Shown: positions 25,851 through 34,931 of the stretch, one piece after another | Position numbering within the stretch: position 1 is the first letter of the stretch | Layout: each line of letters opens with the position of its first letter | NCBI RefSeq assembly: GCF_001942305.1 | Contig: NZ_MKKE01000055.1 | Span: 62,001-126,000 of the forward strand | DNA: 64,000 bases | Direction of reading: 5' to 3' | From: Saccharomonospora sp. CUA-673 | GTDB lineage: Bacteria > Actinomycetota > Actinomycetes > Mycobacteriales > Pseudonocardiaceae | Translations under genes and position numbers: made by a program | Notes under the pieces: model-generated | Database searches by the model: none | The model's input: only the letters and a program-made list of their open reading frames with translations | Told to the model about the DNA's origin: nothing

Positions 25851-27158
25851 TCAGGCCGGGAGGGTGTCGGTGTCGAGCCAGGTGGTGAAGAAGGTGTCGA
25901 GGGGGCGGCCGGCGTGGTGGGCGGCGAGGGCGGTGAAGTCGGCGGTGGTGACGGTGCCGTGGCGGTGGGTCGACGTCCAGTCGCGCAGCAGGGCGAAGAA
26001 CGTCTCGTCGCCGAGCTGGCCGCGGAGTGCGTGCAGGGTCAGCGCGCCGCCCTTGTAGACGCGTTGGGAGAACATGTCGCGCACGCCGGGGTCGCCGATG
26101 CGCGGGCCGACGCCCTGTTGCGCGGGTTCGGCGCGCCACCGGCGGGCCAGCTCGTCGGCCGTCTCCCCGCCCGCGGCCTCCGACCACAGCCATTCGGCGT
26201 ACGTCGCGAAACCCTCGTTGAGCCAGATGTGTTTCCAGTCGGCGACCGTGAGGCTGTTGCCGAACCACTGGTGCGCGAACTCGTGCACGACGAGCCGTTC
26301 GTGGGTGCGCAGTCCGTCGACGTGCCCGGCGCCGAACACGGCCATGCCCTGCGCCTCGATGGGGTCGTCGAGCTCGTCGTCGGTGACGACCACGGCGTAC
26401 TCGTCGAACGGGTACGGCCCGAACCAGTCCTCGAGGGTCCGCCGGATCTGCGGCTGGCGACCGAAGTCGAACAGCGCGTTGTCCCGTAGGCGCGGCGGGA
26501 CGAAGATCCGCGCGACGTCGTCGAGCGCCACCTCCACGTACTGTCCGATTTGGACGCTCATCAGGTACGTGGCGGACGGTTCGTCGCGTTCGAACACCCA
26601 CGTGGTGGCGCCGGCGGAGCGGCGCGTGTCGACGAGTCGCCCCGTGGCGACGACGGTGTACGGCGCGGGCACCTTCATCGACAGCCGGTAGGCGGCCTTG
26701 TCGGACGGGTGGTCGTTGCACGGGAACCACGACGGCGCGCCGACCGGCTGGCTGGCCACGAGCGCGCCGTCGGTGAGTTCGTCCCAGCCGACGTCGCCCC
26801 ATTCGGGCGAGTTCAGCGGCGCCGGGTTGCCCGCGTAGCGGATGTCGACGACGAACTCGGCGCCCTCGGCGATCGACCGTGCGGGTTTGACGCGCAGCTT
26901 GTGCCCGCGGTGGGTGTAGCGCGCGTTGACGCCCTGTACCTGGACGCGGTTGAGCTTGTACGGCTCGAAGTCGAGCACCAGCCCCGACAGCGGCTGCGTC
27001 GCCACGGCGGTGATGCGCGCCGTGCCGGACAGCCGGTTGGCGGCGGGCCGGTATTCGAGGTCGAGGTCGTAGCGCAGGACGCGGTAGCCGCCGTTCCCGT
27101 GCGCGGGCAGGTACGCATCGCCCGAGACGTCGGCGCCGGGCGAGGGTGATGCGTTCAC
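25851..27158 (-). CDS. M1-family zinc aminopeptidase
   Basis: A 435-residue metallopeptidase. The zinc site is complete: His292-Glu293-x2-His296 (VVHEFAHQWFG) and Glu315 (NEGFATYAEW) 18 residues on. The GAMEN exopeptidase motif of classical M1 enzymes is replaced by GMAVFG (271-276). The protein lacks the long C-terminal ERAP-like domain, so it is a short M1 type. There is no signal peptide. GTG at 27158 overlaps the Pls-like stop by four bases, so it is translated with that synthetase. M1 peptidases are known to degrade epsilon-polylysine in producer strains, which makes a processing or self-protection role attractive. Confidence 0.88.
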   Translation of the reverse strand: MNASPSPGADVSGDAYLPAHGNGGYRVLRYDLDLEYRPAANRLSGTARITAVATQPLSGLVLDFEPYKLNRVQVQGVNARYTHRGHKLRVKPARSIAEGAEFVVDIRYAGNPAPLNSPEWGDVGWDELTDGALVASQPVGAPSWFPCNDHPSDKAAYRLSMKVPAPYTVVATGRLVDTRRSAGATTWVFERDEPSATYLMSVQIGQYVEVALDDVARIFVPPRLRDNALFDFGRQPQIRRTLEDWFGPYPFDEYAVVVTDDELDDPIEAQGMAVFGAGHVDGLRTHERLVVHEFAHQWFGNSLTVADWKHIWLNEGFATYAEWLWSEAAGGETADELARRWRAEPAQQGVGPRIGDPGVRDMFSQRVYKGGALTLHALRGQLGDETFFALLRDWTSTHRHGTVTTADFTALAAHHAGRPLDTFFTTWLDTDTLPA

Positions 27159-30100
27159 TCGTCACCCCACGAGGCGATCGGGTTGCCCTGCCAGCGCGAG
27201 TCGGCGGGCACCTCGTCGCCGCGCGTGACGAGGGAACCGGGGCCGACGGTCGTGCGGGCGCCGATGCCGCCGCCGGGCAGCACGATGCCGTGCGGGCCGA
27301 GCGTCGCGCCTGCGCCGAATTCGACGGTGCCGGCGCTCATGATGCGATCATGGAACAGGTGGGTCTGGACGACACACCCCCGATTGACGGTCGCTCCGTC
27401 GCCGATGGAGATCAGGTCGGACTCGGGCAGCCAGTACGTCTCGACCCAGGCGCCCTTGCCGATGCGCGCGCCCATGGTGCGCAGCCACGCGGGCAGCAGT
27501 GGCGTGCCGCCGACGCCGCCGACGAACCACGGCACGGCGAGAGTCTCGACGAACGTGTCGGCCAGTTCGGCGCGCCACACGAACGAGCTCCACAGTGGAC
27601 GTTCCTGGGCGCGGAACCGGCCGACGAGCGACCACTTCGCGGCCGTGGCCAGTGCCGCGGCGACGACGCCCGCGCCGAACAGCACGACACCGGACAGCAA
27701 CGCCGCAGCCCACGGGCCGGCCACCGACCACACGGCCAACAGCGCGGCGACGGCCGACACCGACAGGGCGAACGAGAACATCACGGGCACCACGCGGCAC
27801 AGCTCGACGAGCCCGCGGGCGATCTTCAGCCGGGCGGGCGGGTCGAACGTGCGGCTGGTGTCGCCGGTCTCGACGGCCCTGCGCAGCGGCATCGGCGGCA
27901 TGCCCAGCCAGGACGAGCCCTTCTTCGCCTTCTTCGGCGTCGACGACAGCACGCCCACGAGGCCGCGTTTGGGCACCGACCGGCCGGGCGCGGTGATGCC
28001 CGAGTTGCCGAGGAACGCCTGCTTGCCGACGCGGGCGGGGGCGACGTGCAGCCAGCCGTTGCCGAGTTCGTAGGCGGCGACCATGGTGTCGTCGGCGAGG
28101 AACGCGCCGTCGGCGACCTTCGTCATGCTCGGCACGGCGAGCACCGTCGACGCCTCGACGCCGCGGCCGATCTTCGCGCCGAGCATCCGCAGCCACACGG
28201 GCGTGAACAGGCTGGCGTACAGCGGGAACAGGTCGGAGCGGGCGGCGTCCATGAGCCGTTCGGTGGCCCACACCTGCCAGGCGAGCCTGCTGTGCACGGG
28301 GTGGAAGCCCTCGCGCAGGCCGATGCCGAGCGCGCGCACACCGACGACCACGAGCGTGGCGTAGGTGAGCAGGTAGGCGATCGTCGCGACGGGCGTGACG
28401 GCCAGGGCCGCGCCCCACGCCGCGGCGAGACCGGCGGTGCCGGACACGGCGGAGCCGACGATGAGCACCGCGGGGAGTGTGGCCAACGCGGGCAGCAGGC
28501 CGAGCACGAACGATGTGACGCCGTAGGCGAACGCCCAGCGCCGGGACCGGTCGGCCTTCTTCGTCGGCCAGTTCAGACCGCCCTTGGGGTCGGCGACCGC
28601 GGGCGAACCGGCCCAGCGCCGGCCGGCTGGCACGGCGCCGCGCACGGTGGCACCGGCGGCGACCTCGGCGCCCTTGCCGATGCGCGCACCGGGGAACAGG
28701 GTGCTGCGGGTGCCCACGCGCGCGCCCGCGCCGATGCGGATCTTTCCGATGTGGACGATGTTGCCCTCGACCCAGTGGCCGGACAGATCGGCCTCCGGTT
28801 CGACGGCCGCGCCCCTGCCGAGTTTGAGCATGCCGGTGACCGGCGGCGGGGTGTGCAGGTCGACGTCGGCGCCGACCTTCGCGCCGAGCAGCCGGGCATA
28901 GCGGGTCATCCAGGTGGCGCCGCGACCTCGGTGGCGCCGGTGACGTCGGCGAGCCGTTCGGCCGCCCAGAGTCGCATGTGGACCTTGCCGCCGCGCGGGT
29001 AACGGCCGGGCCGCAGTCCGCGCAACAGGATGCGGGCGCGGCCGCGGCCACGCCGATGCGGCCGGCGGGGCTGAACAGCGTCAGCCAGGCGAGGCCGAGC
29101 AGCCACAGCGGGGCCGTCGGTGCCCAGGCGACGCCGGCGACGACGGACAGCGCGGTGGACAACGTCGCGGCGATGGTCGTCCAGCGCAGGCCGACGACGG
29201 TCAGCAGCGGAATCGTCAGCAGCGACTGGAGCACGCCCGTCGACCGCGGCACGGGCGTGACCTCACCGCGGCGGGTGCGGGTGCCCTCGAGGCCGTCGAG
29301 TTTCTCGGCCAGGTCGGCGAGCTTCGGGTGGGTGTAGACGTCGGTGACCGACACGTCGGGGTGCCGGGTGCGGATGCGCGCGACGAGCTGCGCCGCGGTG
29401 AGCTGCCGCCGCCGAGACGAAAGAAGTCGGCCTTCGCGTCGGCGACGGTGACGCCGAGGATCGACGTCCAGCCGTCGGCGAGCCACTGTTCGGTCTCGGT
29501 GAGTCCGTCCTCGTCGGCGCCGTCGGTGGCGCCTGCGGGCAGCGGCCACGGCAGCGCGGCGCGGTCGACCTTGCCGGAGGTGCGCACGGGCAGGTCGTCG
29601 ACGACGGCCAGCAGCGGCACGAGCGCGGCGGGCAACTGTTCGCGCAGTCGCTCGACGGCGGCGTCGCGGTCGAACGGTTCGTCGCCCGCCTCGCTGGGCA
29701 GCACGTAGCCGACGAGCATCTGGTTGCCCGCGTCGGTCCTGCGGACGGCGGCCGCGGCGCCGGCGACGCCGGGCAGCGCCTGCAGCGCGGCGTCGACCTC
29801 GCCGAGTTCGATGCGCCGTCCGCCGAGTTTGACCTGCTCGTCGGCGCGGCCGAGGAACACGAGCCCTTCGGGGTCGGCGCGCACGAGGTCGCCGCTGCGG
29901 TAGGCGCGCTCCCAGCCGAGCGAGGGCAGCGGGGCGAACTTCTCGGCGTCCTTGTCGGGGTCGAGGTAGCGGGCCAGGCCGACGCCGCCGATGACGAGTT
30001 CGCCGGACGAGCCCATGGGCACGGGCCGGCCGTCGTCGTCGACGACGGCGAGTTCCCAGCCGTGCAGCGGCAGGCCGATACGCACCTGTTCCTCGCCGGT

Positions 30101-31051
30101 GAGCTGGGCGCCGCACGCGACGACGGTGGCCTCGGTGGGGCCGTAGGTGTTCCACGCCTCGCGGCCCTCGACGGCGACGCGGGCGGCGAGTTCGGGCGGG
30201 CAGGCCTCGCCGCCGAAGATCAGCAGGCGGATGTCCTCGAGTGCCTCGGCGGGCCACAGCGCGGCGAGCGTGGGCACGGTCGACACGGCGGTGATGCGGC
30301 GTTCGAGCAGCCACGGGCCGAGGTCGACGCCGGTGCGCACGAGCGCGCGCGGGGCGGGCACGAGGCAGGCGCCGTGCCGCCACGCGAGCCACATCTCCTC
30401 GCACGAGGCGTCGAACGCGACGGACAGGCCGGCGAGCACGCGGTCGCCGGGCGCGAGCGGTTCGTCGGTGAGGAACAGCTGCGCCTCGGCGTCGACGAAC
30501 GCGGCGGCGTTGCCGTGGGTGACGGCCACGCCCTTGGGCTTGCCGGTGGAACCGGACGTGAAGATGATCCACGCGTCGTCGTCGACGCCCGGTGCGCCCG
30601 GGGTGCCCGTGGAGTCGGCGAGGCGTTCGATGGCGCCGCCGTCGCCGAGGACGACGCACACGCCGGCCTCGCCGAACACGAGCTGGGCGCGTTCGTCGGG
30701 GTCGTCGGCGTCGACGGGTACGTAGGCGGCGCCGGCGGCCAGCGTGCCGAGGATCGCGATGTACAGTTCCGCGGTCCCGGAGGCGATGCGGATGCCGACG
30801 CGGTCGCCGACGCCGACACCTTCGGCGGCGAGCTTGGCGCGCACGGCGTCGACCTCGGCCAGCAGACCGCGGTAGGTCAGGACGGTCGATCCGTCGTCGA
30901 GAGCGGCCGCGTCCCGGTGCCGGGCGGCGGTCGCGTGGAGGATGTCGAGCAGCGTGCGGGGACGTGGCGCGGGCCCCGTCCGGTAGACGGCGAGATCGCT
31001 CGGGGCAGGGTCGTCGGCGGGTATGGCGGGTTTGTCGATCGCGATCGTCAC
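27155..31051 (-). CDS. Pls-like single-module membrane NRPS (homopoly-amino-acid synthetase family), three -1 frameshifts as read
   Basis: The restored product is about 1,299 residues, close to epsilon-polylysine synthetase. An adenylation domain comes first: FTSGSTGKPKG (164-174), FDASCEEMWLAW, NTYGPTEATV (301-310), YRSGDLVR. A carrier domain follows with FFRLGGGS; its serine lies at the first frame break (near 29402). The C-terminal half has membrane helices alternating with left-handed beta-helix acyltransferase-like units (GKIRIGAGARVGTRSTLFPG and AGTVEFGAGATLGPHGIVLP). Further breaks lie near 29036 and 28921. Each is mended by one G or C. There is no condensation or thioesterase domain, as in the Pls/PosA family. 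The substrate cannot be read with confidence. It overlaps the M1 peptidase gene downstream. Confidence 0.82.
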
Positions 31052-31187
31052 GGCCCCTCGCAGGCGCTTGTCGGGCCAGCTCCGGTTGAGACGGCCGAGA
31101 ACAGCCGTTCAGCCTACTCGACATGAACGAGAGGTAGCTCTCAGGTGTCGAGAGCGTCACACAACCGGGTAATACGGTAACGCCTGG

Positions 31188-31427
31188 TCAGCCCGGGTCC
31201 GTGGGTGTCGAATCGGGGTCCACGCGCAGCTCGTGGAGCACGACGACGCCTCCGTAGGTGGGCTGTTCGAGGCGCTGGTCGTCGCTCGCGGCGTACTCGT
31301 CGATCACGGCCTGTAACCGCCCGTGGAGCGCGGCGGCATCGCCCGGGGACAGGTGCAGCGCGAACCGGAGGAAGGTGTGCACCGAGCCCGGGCCGGCCGC
31401 GCGGACGGGGCTGATCGGGGTGCGCAC
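31188..31427 (-). CDS. Hypothetical small protein, possible remnant of a transcriptional regulator
   Basis: A 79-residue frame from GTG 31427. The stretch HTFLRFALHLSPGDAAALHG RLQ and the end YGGVVVLHELRVDP resemble the C-terminal effector part of small winged-helix regulators, but no HTH is encoded upstream on this strand. It may be a regulator that has lost its DNA-binding half, or an unrelated short protein. Codon usage is ordinary. It lies between the Pls-like gene and the divergent reductase gene with its palindromic operator. Confidence 0.4.
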   Translation of the reverse strand: MRTPISPVRAAGPGSVHTFLRFALHLSPGDAAALHGRLQAVIDEYAASDDQRLEQPTYGGVVVLHELRVDPDSTPTDPG

Positions 31428-31461
31428 GGGGGACGTCGACGCCTGACCGGCTTGTGGTTCC

Positions 31462-31485
31462 GGTACTTACCTCGGGGTGAGTACC
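31462..31485. promoter_or_regulatory. Palindromic operator upstream of the reductase gene (HxlR-like GTAC spacing)
   Basis: Near-perfect inverted repeat GGTACTTACC (31462-31471) and GGTGAGTACC (31476-31485) with a TCGG centre. Nine of ten positions pair. The outer GTAC blocks resemble HxlR-family operators. It lies 55 bp before the ATG of the imine-reductase-like gene, a likely promoter position. No HxlR gene is encoded nearby. Confidence 0.55.
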
Positions 31486-31539
31486 GCAGAACATTGTGCG
31501 TACTTCCCGCTCCGGCGGTGCGCTGTCAGGTTGGATGCC

Positions 31540-32403
31540 ATGACGAACGCAACGGGTGTGACGGTGTTGGGGACGGGCGCGATGGGCGGTGCGCTCGCGG
31601 GTGCGTTGCTGGACGCGGGACATCCGGTGACGGTGTGGAACCGGACGCCGGCGCGCACGGCCGCGCTCGTGGAGCGTGGCGCGGCGGCCGCGGACACGGT
31701 GGCGGAGGCGGTGTCGGCGCATCCGCTGGTGGTGGCATGCCTGCTGCGGCACGACTCGGTGCGCGACACGCTCGGCCCGGTAACCGGCGAGCTGCGGGGA
31801 CGCACGCTGGTGAACGTCACGACGACGACGCCGAACGAGGCGCGCGAACTGGCGCGGTGGGCGGCCGAGTGGGACGTGACGTATCTGGACGGCGCGATCC
31901 TGGCGGTGCCGGAGATGATCGGGTCGCCGGCGGCGCAGGTGTTCTACAGCGGTGCGCGGGAGGCGTTCGAGCGGTACCGCGACGTGTGGGACGTGTGGGG
32001 TGCGAGCGTGTTCGACGGCGACGATCCGGGCATGGCGTCGCTGGTGGATCTGGCGCTGTTGTCGGGGATGTATCAGATGTTCGCGGGGTTCTTCCACGGC
32101 GCGGCGATGGCCGGTTCGGCGGGGATGAGCGCGGGCGAGTTCGCCTCGCGCGCGGCGCCGTTCCTGTCGGCCATGGCGGGTGGCGTCGTCGACTACGCGG
32201 CGGTGATCGACGGCGGGGACTACACAGTGGACGGTCAGCAGAGTCTGGATTTCTCCGACCTGTCCCCGATCCTGCGCGCCAGCGAGGAACAGGGCGTCGA
32301 CCCGGCGCCCCTGGCCCCGTTGCAGGCGTTGATCGCGAAGCAGATCGCCGCCGGCCACGGGGCCGAGGGGCTGTCCCGGGTCTACGAAGCCCTACGCACC
32401 TGA
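31540..32403 (+). CDS. NAD(P)-dependent beta-hydroxyacid-dehydrogenase / imine-reductase-like enzyme
   Basis: A 287-residue protein. The N-terminal Rossmann motif is VTVLGTGAMGGALAGALLDA (Gly11, Gly13, Gly16), and VWNRTPARTAAL carries the Arg/Thr that favours NADPH. The long interdomain helix and the C-terminal helical domain (DLALLSGMYQMFAGFFHGAA) are those of imine reductases and 6-phosphogluconate-dehydrogenase-like enzymes. The usual active-site Lys of hydroxyisobutyrate dehydrogenases is not apparent, so imine reductase is preferred. ATG at 31540 is used. The natural substrate is unknown. The end overlaps the convergent gene by 12 bp. Confidence 0.8.
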   Translation: MTNATGVTVLGTGAMGGALAGALLDAGHPVTVWNRTPARTAALVERGAAAADTVAEAVSAHPLVVACLLRHDSVRDTLGPVTGELRGRTLVNVTTTTPNEARELARWAAEWDVTYLDGAILAVPEMIGSPAAQVFYSGAREAFERYRDVWDVWGASVFDGDDPGMASLVDLALLSGMYQMFAGFFHGAAMAGSAGMSAGEFASRAAPFLSAMAGGVVDYAAVIDGGDYTVDGQQSLDFSDLSPILRASEEQGVDPAPLAPLQALIAKQIAAGHGAEGLSRVYEALRT

Positions 32404-32838
32404 CCCCGGATCAACCGAGGGTTGCGGGTCGGCAGGCGGTGTCCCGTCCGGCCAGACGCAGGGCGACGATGCGCCGAGCGCCAGGCTGCCGTCGGTGCTC
32501 TGCTTGACAGACATGCGGAACGCGTCGTCGTTGTGCTCCACGGACACGAACCGGTCGTTGTCGGCACGTTTGTCGGTCAGCACGTGGTAGCCGTGGGACG
32601 TCCAGTGCGCCAACAAAGTCTCCACGAACTCGTCGTTCCGGTCGGCGGGCAGGTCGTCGAGCCAGTACTTCCGCGACACCTGGTAGCGACCACGCGGACC
32701 GTTGTCGGTCGGGTCGGTGCACTCGGCCTCGCCGTTGCGCAGCACCGTCAACGTCGGCGCCACCGGCAACGCCGCAACGGCATCGTCGACATGCTGCTGC
32801 GCACGTTCGTGCGCCTGCTCGATCGTCAGCGTATCCAT
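32392..32838 (-). CDS. Leaderless paralogue of the lipoprotein at 35743
   Basis: A 148-residue protein that starts MDTLTIEQAHERAQQHVDDA with no signal peptide. Over its whole length it matches the mature part of the lipoprotein at 35743-36255: shared ECTDPTD, GPRGRYQV, YWLDDLPADRN, FVSVEHNDDAFRMSV and SSPCVWPDG. The start corresponds to the residue just after the lipobox linker of the paralogue. GGGGAG precedes the ATG, and only 28 bp separate it from the DUF1023 hydrolase gene, so it belongs to that operon. It may be cytoplasmic or exported by another route. The function is unknown. Confidence 0.7.
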   Translation of the reverse strand: MDTLTIEQAHERAQQHVDDAVAALPVAPTLTVLRNGEAECTDPTDNGPRGRYQVSRKYWLDDLPADRNDEFVETLLAHWTSHGYHVLTDKRADNDRFVSVEHNDDAFRMSVKQSTDGSLALGASSPCVWPDGTPPADPQPSVDPGSGA

Positions 32839-32866
32839 CGGCTCCCCATCCCCTGTTCCACGGACG

Positions 32867-34483
32867 TCACGGCGTCGAGGGTGACTGTCCCACGACGATC
32901 TTCGCGAGGTTGTTCAACGACTCCGAGTTCTCGTCCCAGTACTGCGAATGGGCCGTGTCGGATTTGCCGAGGAACCCTCCCGAGTCGCCCTCGCCGGCAT
33001 CGAACTCGATCACGCCGTCCATGCTGCGCGGCTGGATACCGTGAATGAACGGCGGCGTCCCCTTGATGATGTCGTTCTCGGTCGTACCCGCGTACACGTC
33101 CGTGCCCTCGGGCAGGTTGAACTCGTCCAGGCTGCGCACCCCCATACCGGGACTGCCGATGGCCACGACGTTGTCGACGTTCAGCGTGCCCTCCTGCGCC
33201 GCGTGCCCGACCGCGGTGGACCCGTAGCTGTGCCCGATCAGCGTGTTGTGCGAACCGCCGTCCTCGTGGGTGGCACGCAAACCGTCCTGGAACGACAGCA
33301 GGTCGCCGGCGGCGTCCTCGGCGCGGCCGCTGCCGACCGCCTCGTCGAGGGTCGGGGGCGCGTCGTAGCCCTGCCACGTGATGTGGACCGTGTCGGAGCC
33401 CCGCTCGGTCGTCTCCACGGCACCGAGGATCGCGTCGGCCTTGCCGAACTCGCCGCCGACGTTGCCGATGTGCGAACCGGTTCCCGGCACCGAGGTGATG
33501 ACGTTGTCGGCGGTGTCCGGGTTGCCACCGGTCGCGACGACCGACGTTCCACTGTCCTCTGTGGAGTAATCGATGAGGTACGTCTCCAGGCTGTCGTCCT
33601 CCAACCGTTCGTTGATGGAGTCGAGCCCGCGGATCGCCTGGGTGACCTGTTCCAGTTCCCGGTCCTGTCCCTCGTGGCGTTCGTCGCCCATCGCGTCGAG
33701 TTCTTCCCGCCGTGCCACCAGGTCGGCGTACTCGTCGACGATGGTGCTGCGGTTGGCGCGATCGCGCGCGGCGACGGGAACGCCGTCCATTCCGCCGATG
33801 AGTTCGGGATGGTTGTAGATCGCCGATTCCTGTTCGGTGGGGCTGAGGCTGTCCCACCAGTCCTTGACGTCCTGCGGCGAGGCGTCGTGCGGGATGTCGG
33901 ACTTGCCGAGCACGTGCCCGTCGCCGGTGACCTCGAGCTGCAGCCCGGCGGCGTCGGGTGCGGCCTCCTCGAGTGCGTCGCGCGCGGTGCGGTCGGCCTC
34001 CGACACCTGCTGCAGGGTCGACGTGACGACCTGGGTCATCTCCTCGGCGCGTTCGGCGTTGGCCCGCTGTTCCTCGTCGCTCCGCGCGTCCTGCGGTCCG
34101 TCCGAGACGGCGCGGACGGTGCCGTCGGATTCGACGGTCAGATACTGGGTCGATTCGGCGGCCTCGACGATCCGGTTGACCGTCTCCTGTGCCTCGCTGA
34201 TCGCGTCGGACAAGGTGCGCAGCACGCCGGGGATCCGCTCGATGTGCTCGACGGCCGTGGCGAACCCGCCGCGCACGTCGCCGATGTGGTCGCGTGCGGT
34301 GTCGGCGGCGTCGCCGGTCCAGTCCTCGATGCGGCCCGTGGCAGCCTTCAGATCCGTGCCGGTGGACGACAGCTCACCAGCGAGGCGTTCCCACTTCTTC
34401 GCCAGCTCGTCGAACGACTCGGGGTCGACGCCGCGGAGCTGTTCGAACGAGATCGTGCCCGGGTCGGGATAGTTCGAGCTCAC
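32867..34483 (-). CDS. DUF1023 alpha/beta hydrolase with WXG100-like N-terminus (type VII secretion-associated)
   Basis: A 538-residue protein. Residues 1-150 are helical and WXG100-like (SFDELAKKWERLAGELSSTG, GRIEDWTGDAADTARDHIG). The C-terminal half is a DUF1023 alpha/beta hydrolase with the nucleophile elbow IGHSYGS and a C-terminal acid/His region (SGGFLGKSDTAHSQYWDENS). GTG at 34483 overlaps the stop of the EspC-like gene (GTGA), so the two are made together, as with ESX partner proteins. Lipase or esterase activity and export through a type VII system are inferences; no ESX core genes are in the window. Confidence 0.82.
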   Translation of the reverse strand: MSSNYPDPGTISFEQLRGVDPESFDELAKKWERLAGELSSTGTDLKAATGRIEDWTGDAADTARDHIGDVRGGFATAVEHIERIPGVLRTLSDAISEAQETVNRIVEAAESTQYLTVESDGTVRAVSDGPQDARSDEEQRANAERAEEMTQVVTSTLQQVSEADRTARDALEEAAPDAAGLQLEVTGDGHVLGKSDIPHDASPQDVKDWWDSLSPTEQESAIYNHPELIGGMDGVPVAARDRANRSTIVDEYADLVARREELDAMGDERHEGQDRELEQVTQAIRGLDSINERLEDDSLETYLIDYSTEDSGTSVVATGGNPDTADNVITSVPGTGSHIGNVGGEFGKADAILGAVETTERGSDTVHITWQGYDAPPTLDEAVGSGRAEDAAGDLLSFQDGLRATHEDGGSHNTLIGHSYGSTAVGHAAQEGTLNVDNVVAIGSPGMGVRSLDEFNLPEGTDVYAGTTENDIIKGTPPFIHGIQPRSMDGVIEFDAGEGDSGGFLGKSDTAHSQYWDENSESLNNLAKIVVGQSPSTP

Positions 34484-34794
34484 GCGTCACCGTCCGGCGC
34501 CAGACCGGGCAGGGTGTCCAGCACCGATTGCTCCATGCCCTCGTAGTCGGCGGCACCCTGGTGCAGGAACCCGCCGAACACGGCGGTCCGCTTGCACAGG
34601 TCGGTGATGTGGTGCTCCCACCGAAGCCCGACGCTCGCGGACGTGGCCGCCGCGGCGAAACCGTCGATACTGTCGTGATGCTCGTCGGCTGCGCGCCGGA
34701 ACTCGACTGCCGCTTCCCGCGCGGCATCAGCCACCTCGACGAACTCGTCGCCCGCGCCGACCAGCGTCGCCGAGTCGACGTCGTATCCACTCAC
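34480..34794 (-). CDS. EspC-like (DUF2580) type VII secretion-associated protein
   Basis: A 104-residue helical protein: SGYDVDSATLVGAGDEFVEV, ADAAREAAVEFRRAADEHHD, then VGLRWEHHITDLCKRTAVFG. Size, helical content and position before a WXG100-like hydrolase are those of ESX-associated EspC/DUF2580 proteins. GTG at 34794 has GGGGAAGGA upstream and is preferred to the longer frame. It probably forms a heterodimer with the N-terminus of the hydrolase. No cysteine motif or signal peptide is present. Confidence 0.65.
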   Translation of the reverse strand: MSGYDVDSATLVGAGDEFVEVADAAREAAVEFRRAADEHHDSIDGFAAAATSASVGLRWEHHITDLCKRTAVFGGFLHQGAADYEGMEQSVLDTLPGLAPDGDA

Positions 34795-34931
34795 GTCGAT
34801 GTCCTTCCCCCAGAAATGATCCGGACAAAAGGTACCCCGACGGGGTGGGCCGTGGGAGGGGTTCGGCGAGATCGCCGATCTTGCAGTTCCAGGTGGATGC
34901 CCGCCCACTCGACGTCGGAAGGCCTTGCGGC

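Noticed and set aside
25851..31051. A classical NRPS biosynthetic cluster
   Set aside because: There is a single adenylation domain without condensation or thioesterase domains, and no tailoring, MbtH or phosphopantetheinyl transferase genes nearby; a Pls-type stand-alone enzyme explains it better.
27348..31160. A 1,270-residue minus-strand frame across the Pls-like locus
   Set aside because: Most of it is Arg/Pro/Ala-rich shadow translation; only the short stretch between the first two frameshifts of the Pls-like gene is real protein.
31141..32358. A 405-residue minus-strand frame opposite the reductase gene
   Set aside because: It is an Arg/His/Gln-rich shadow; the plus strand encodes a convincing Rossmann enzyme.
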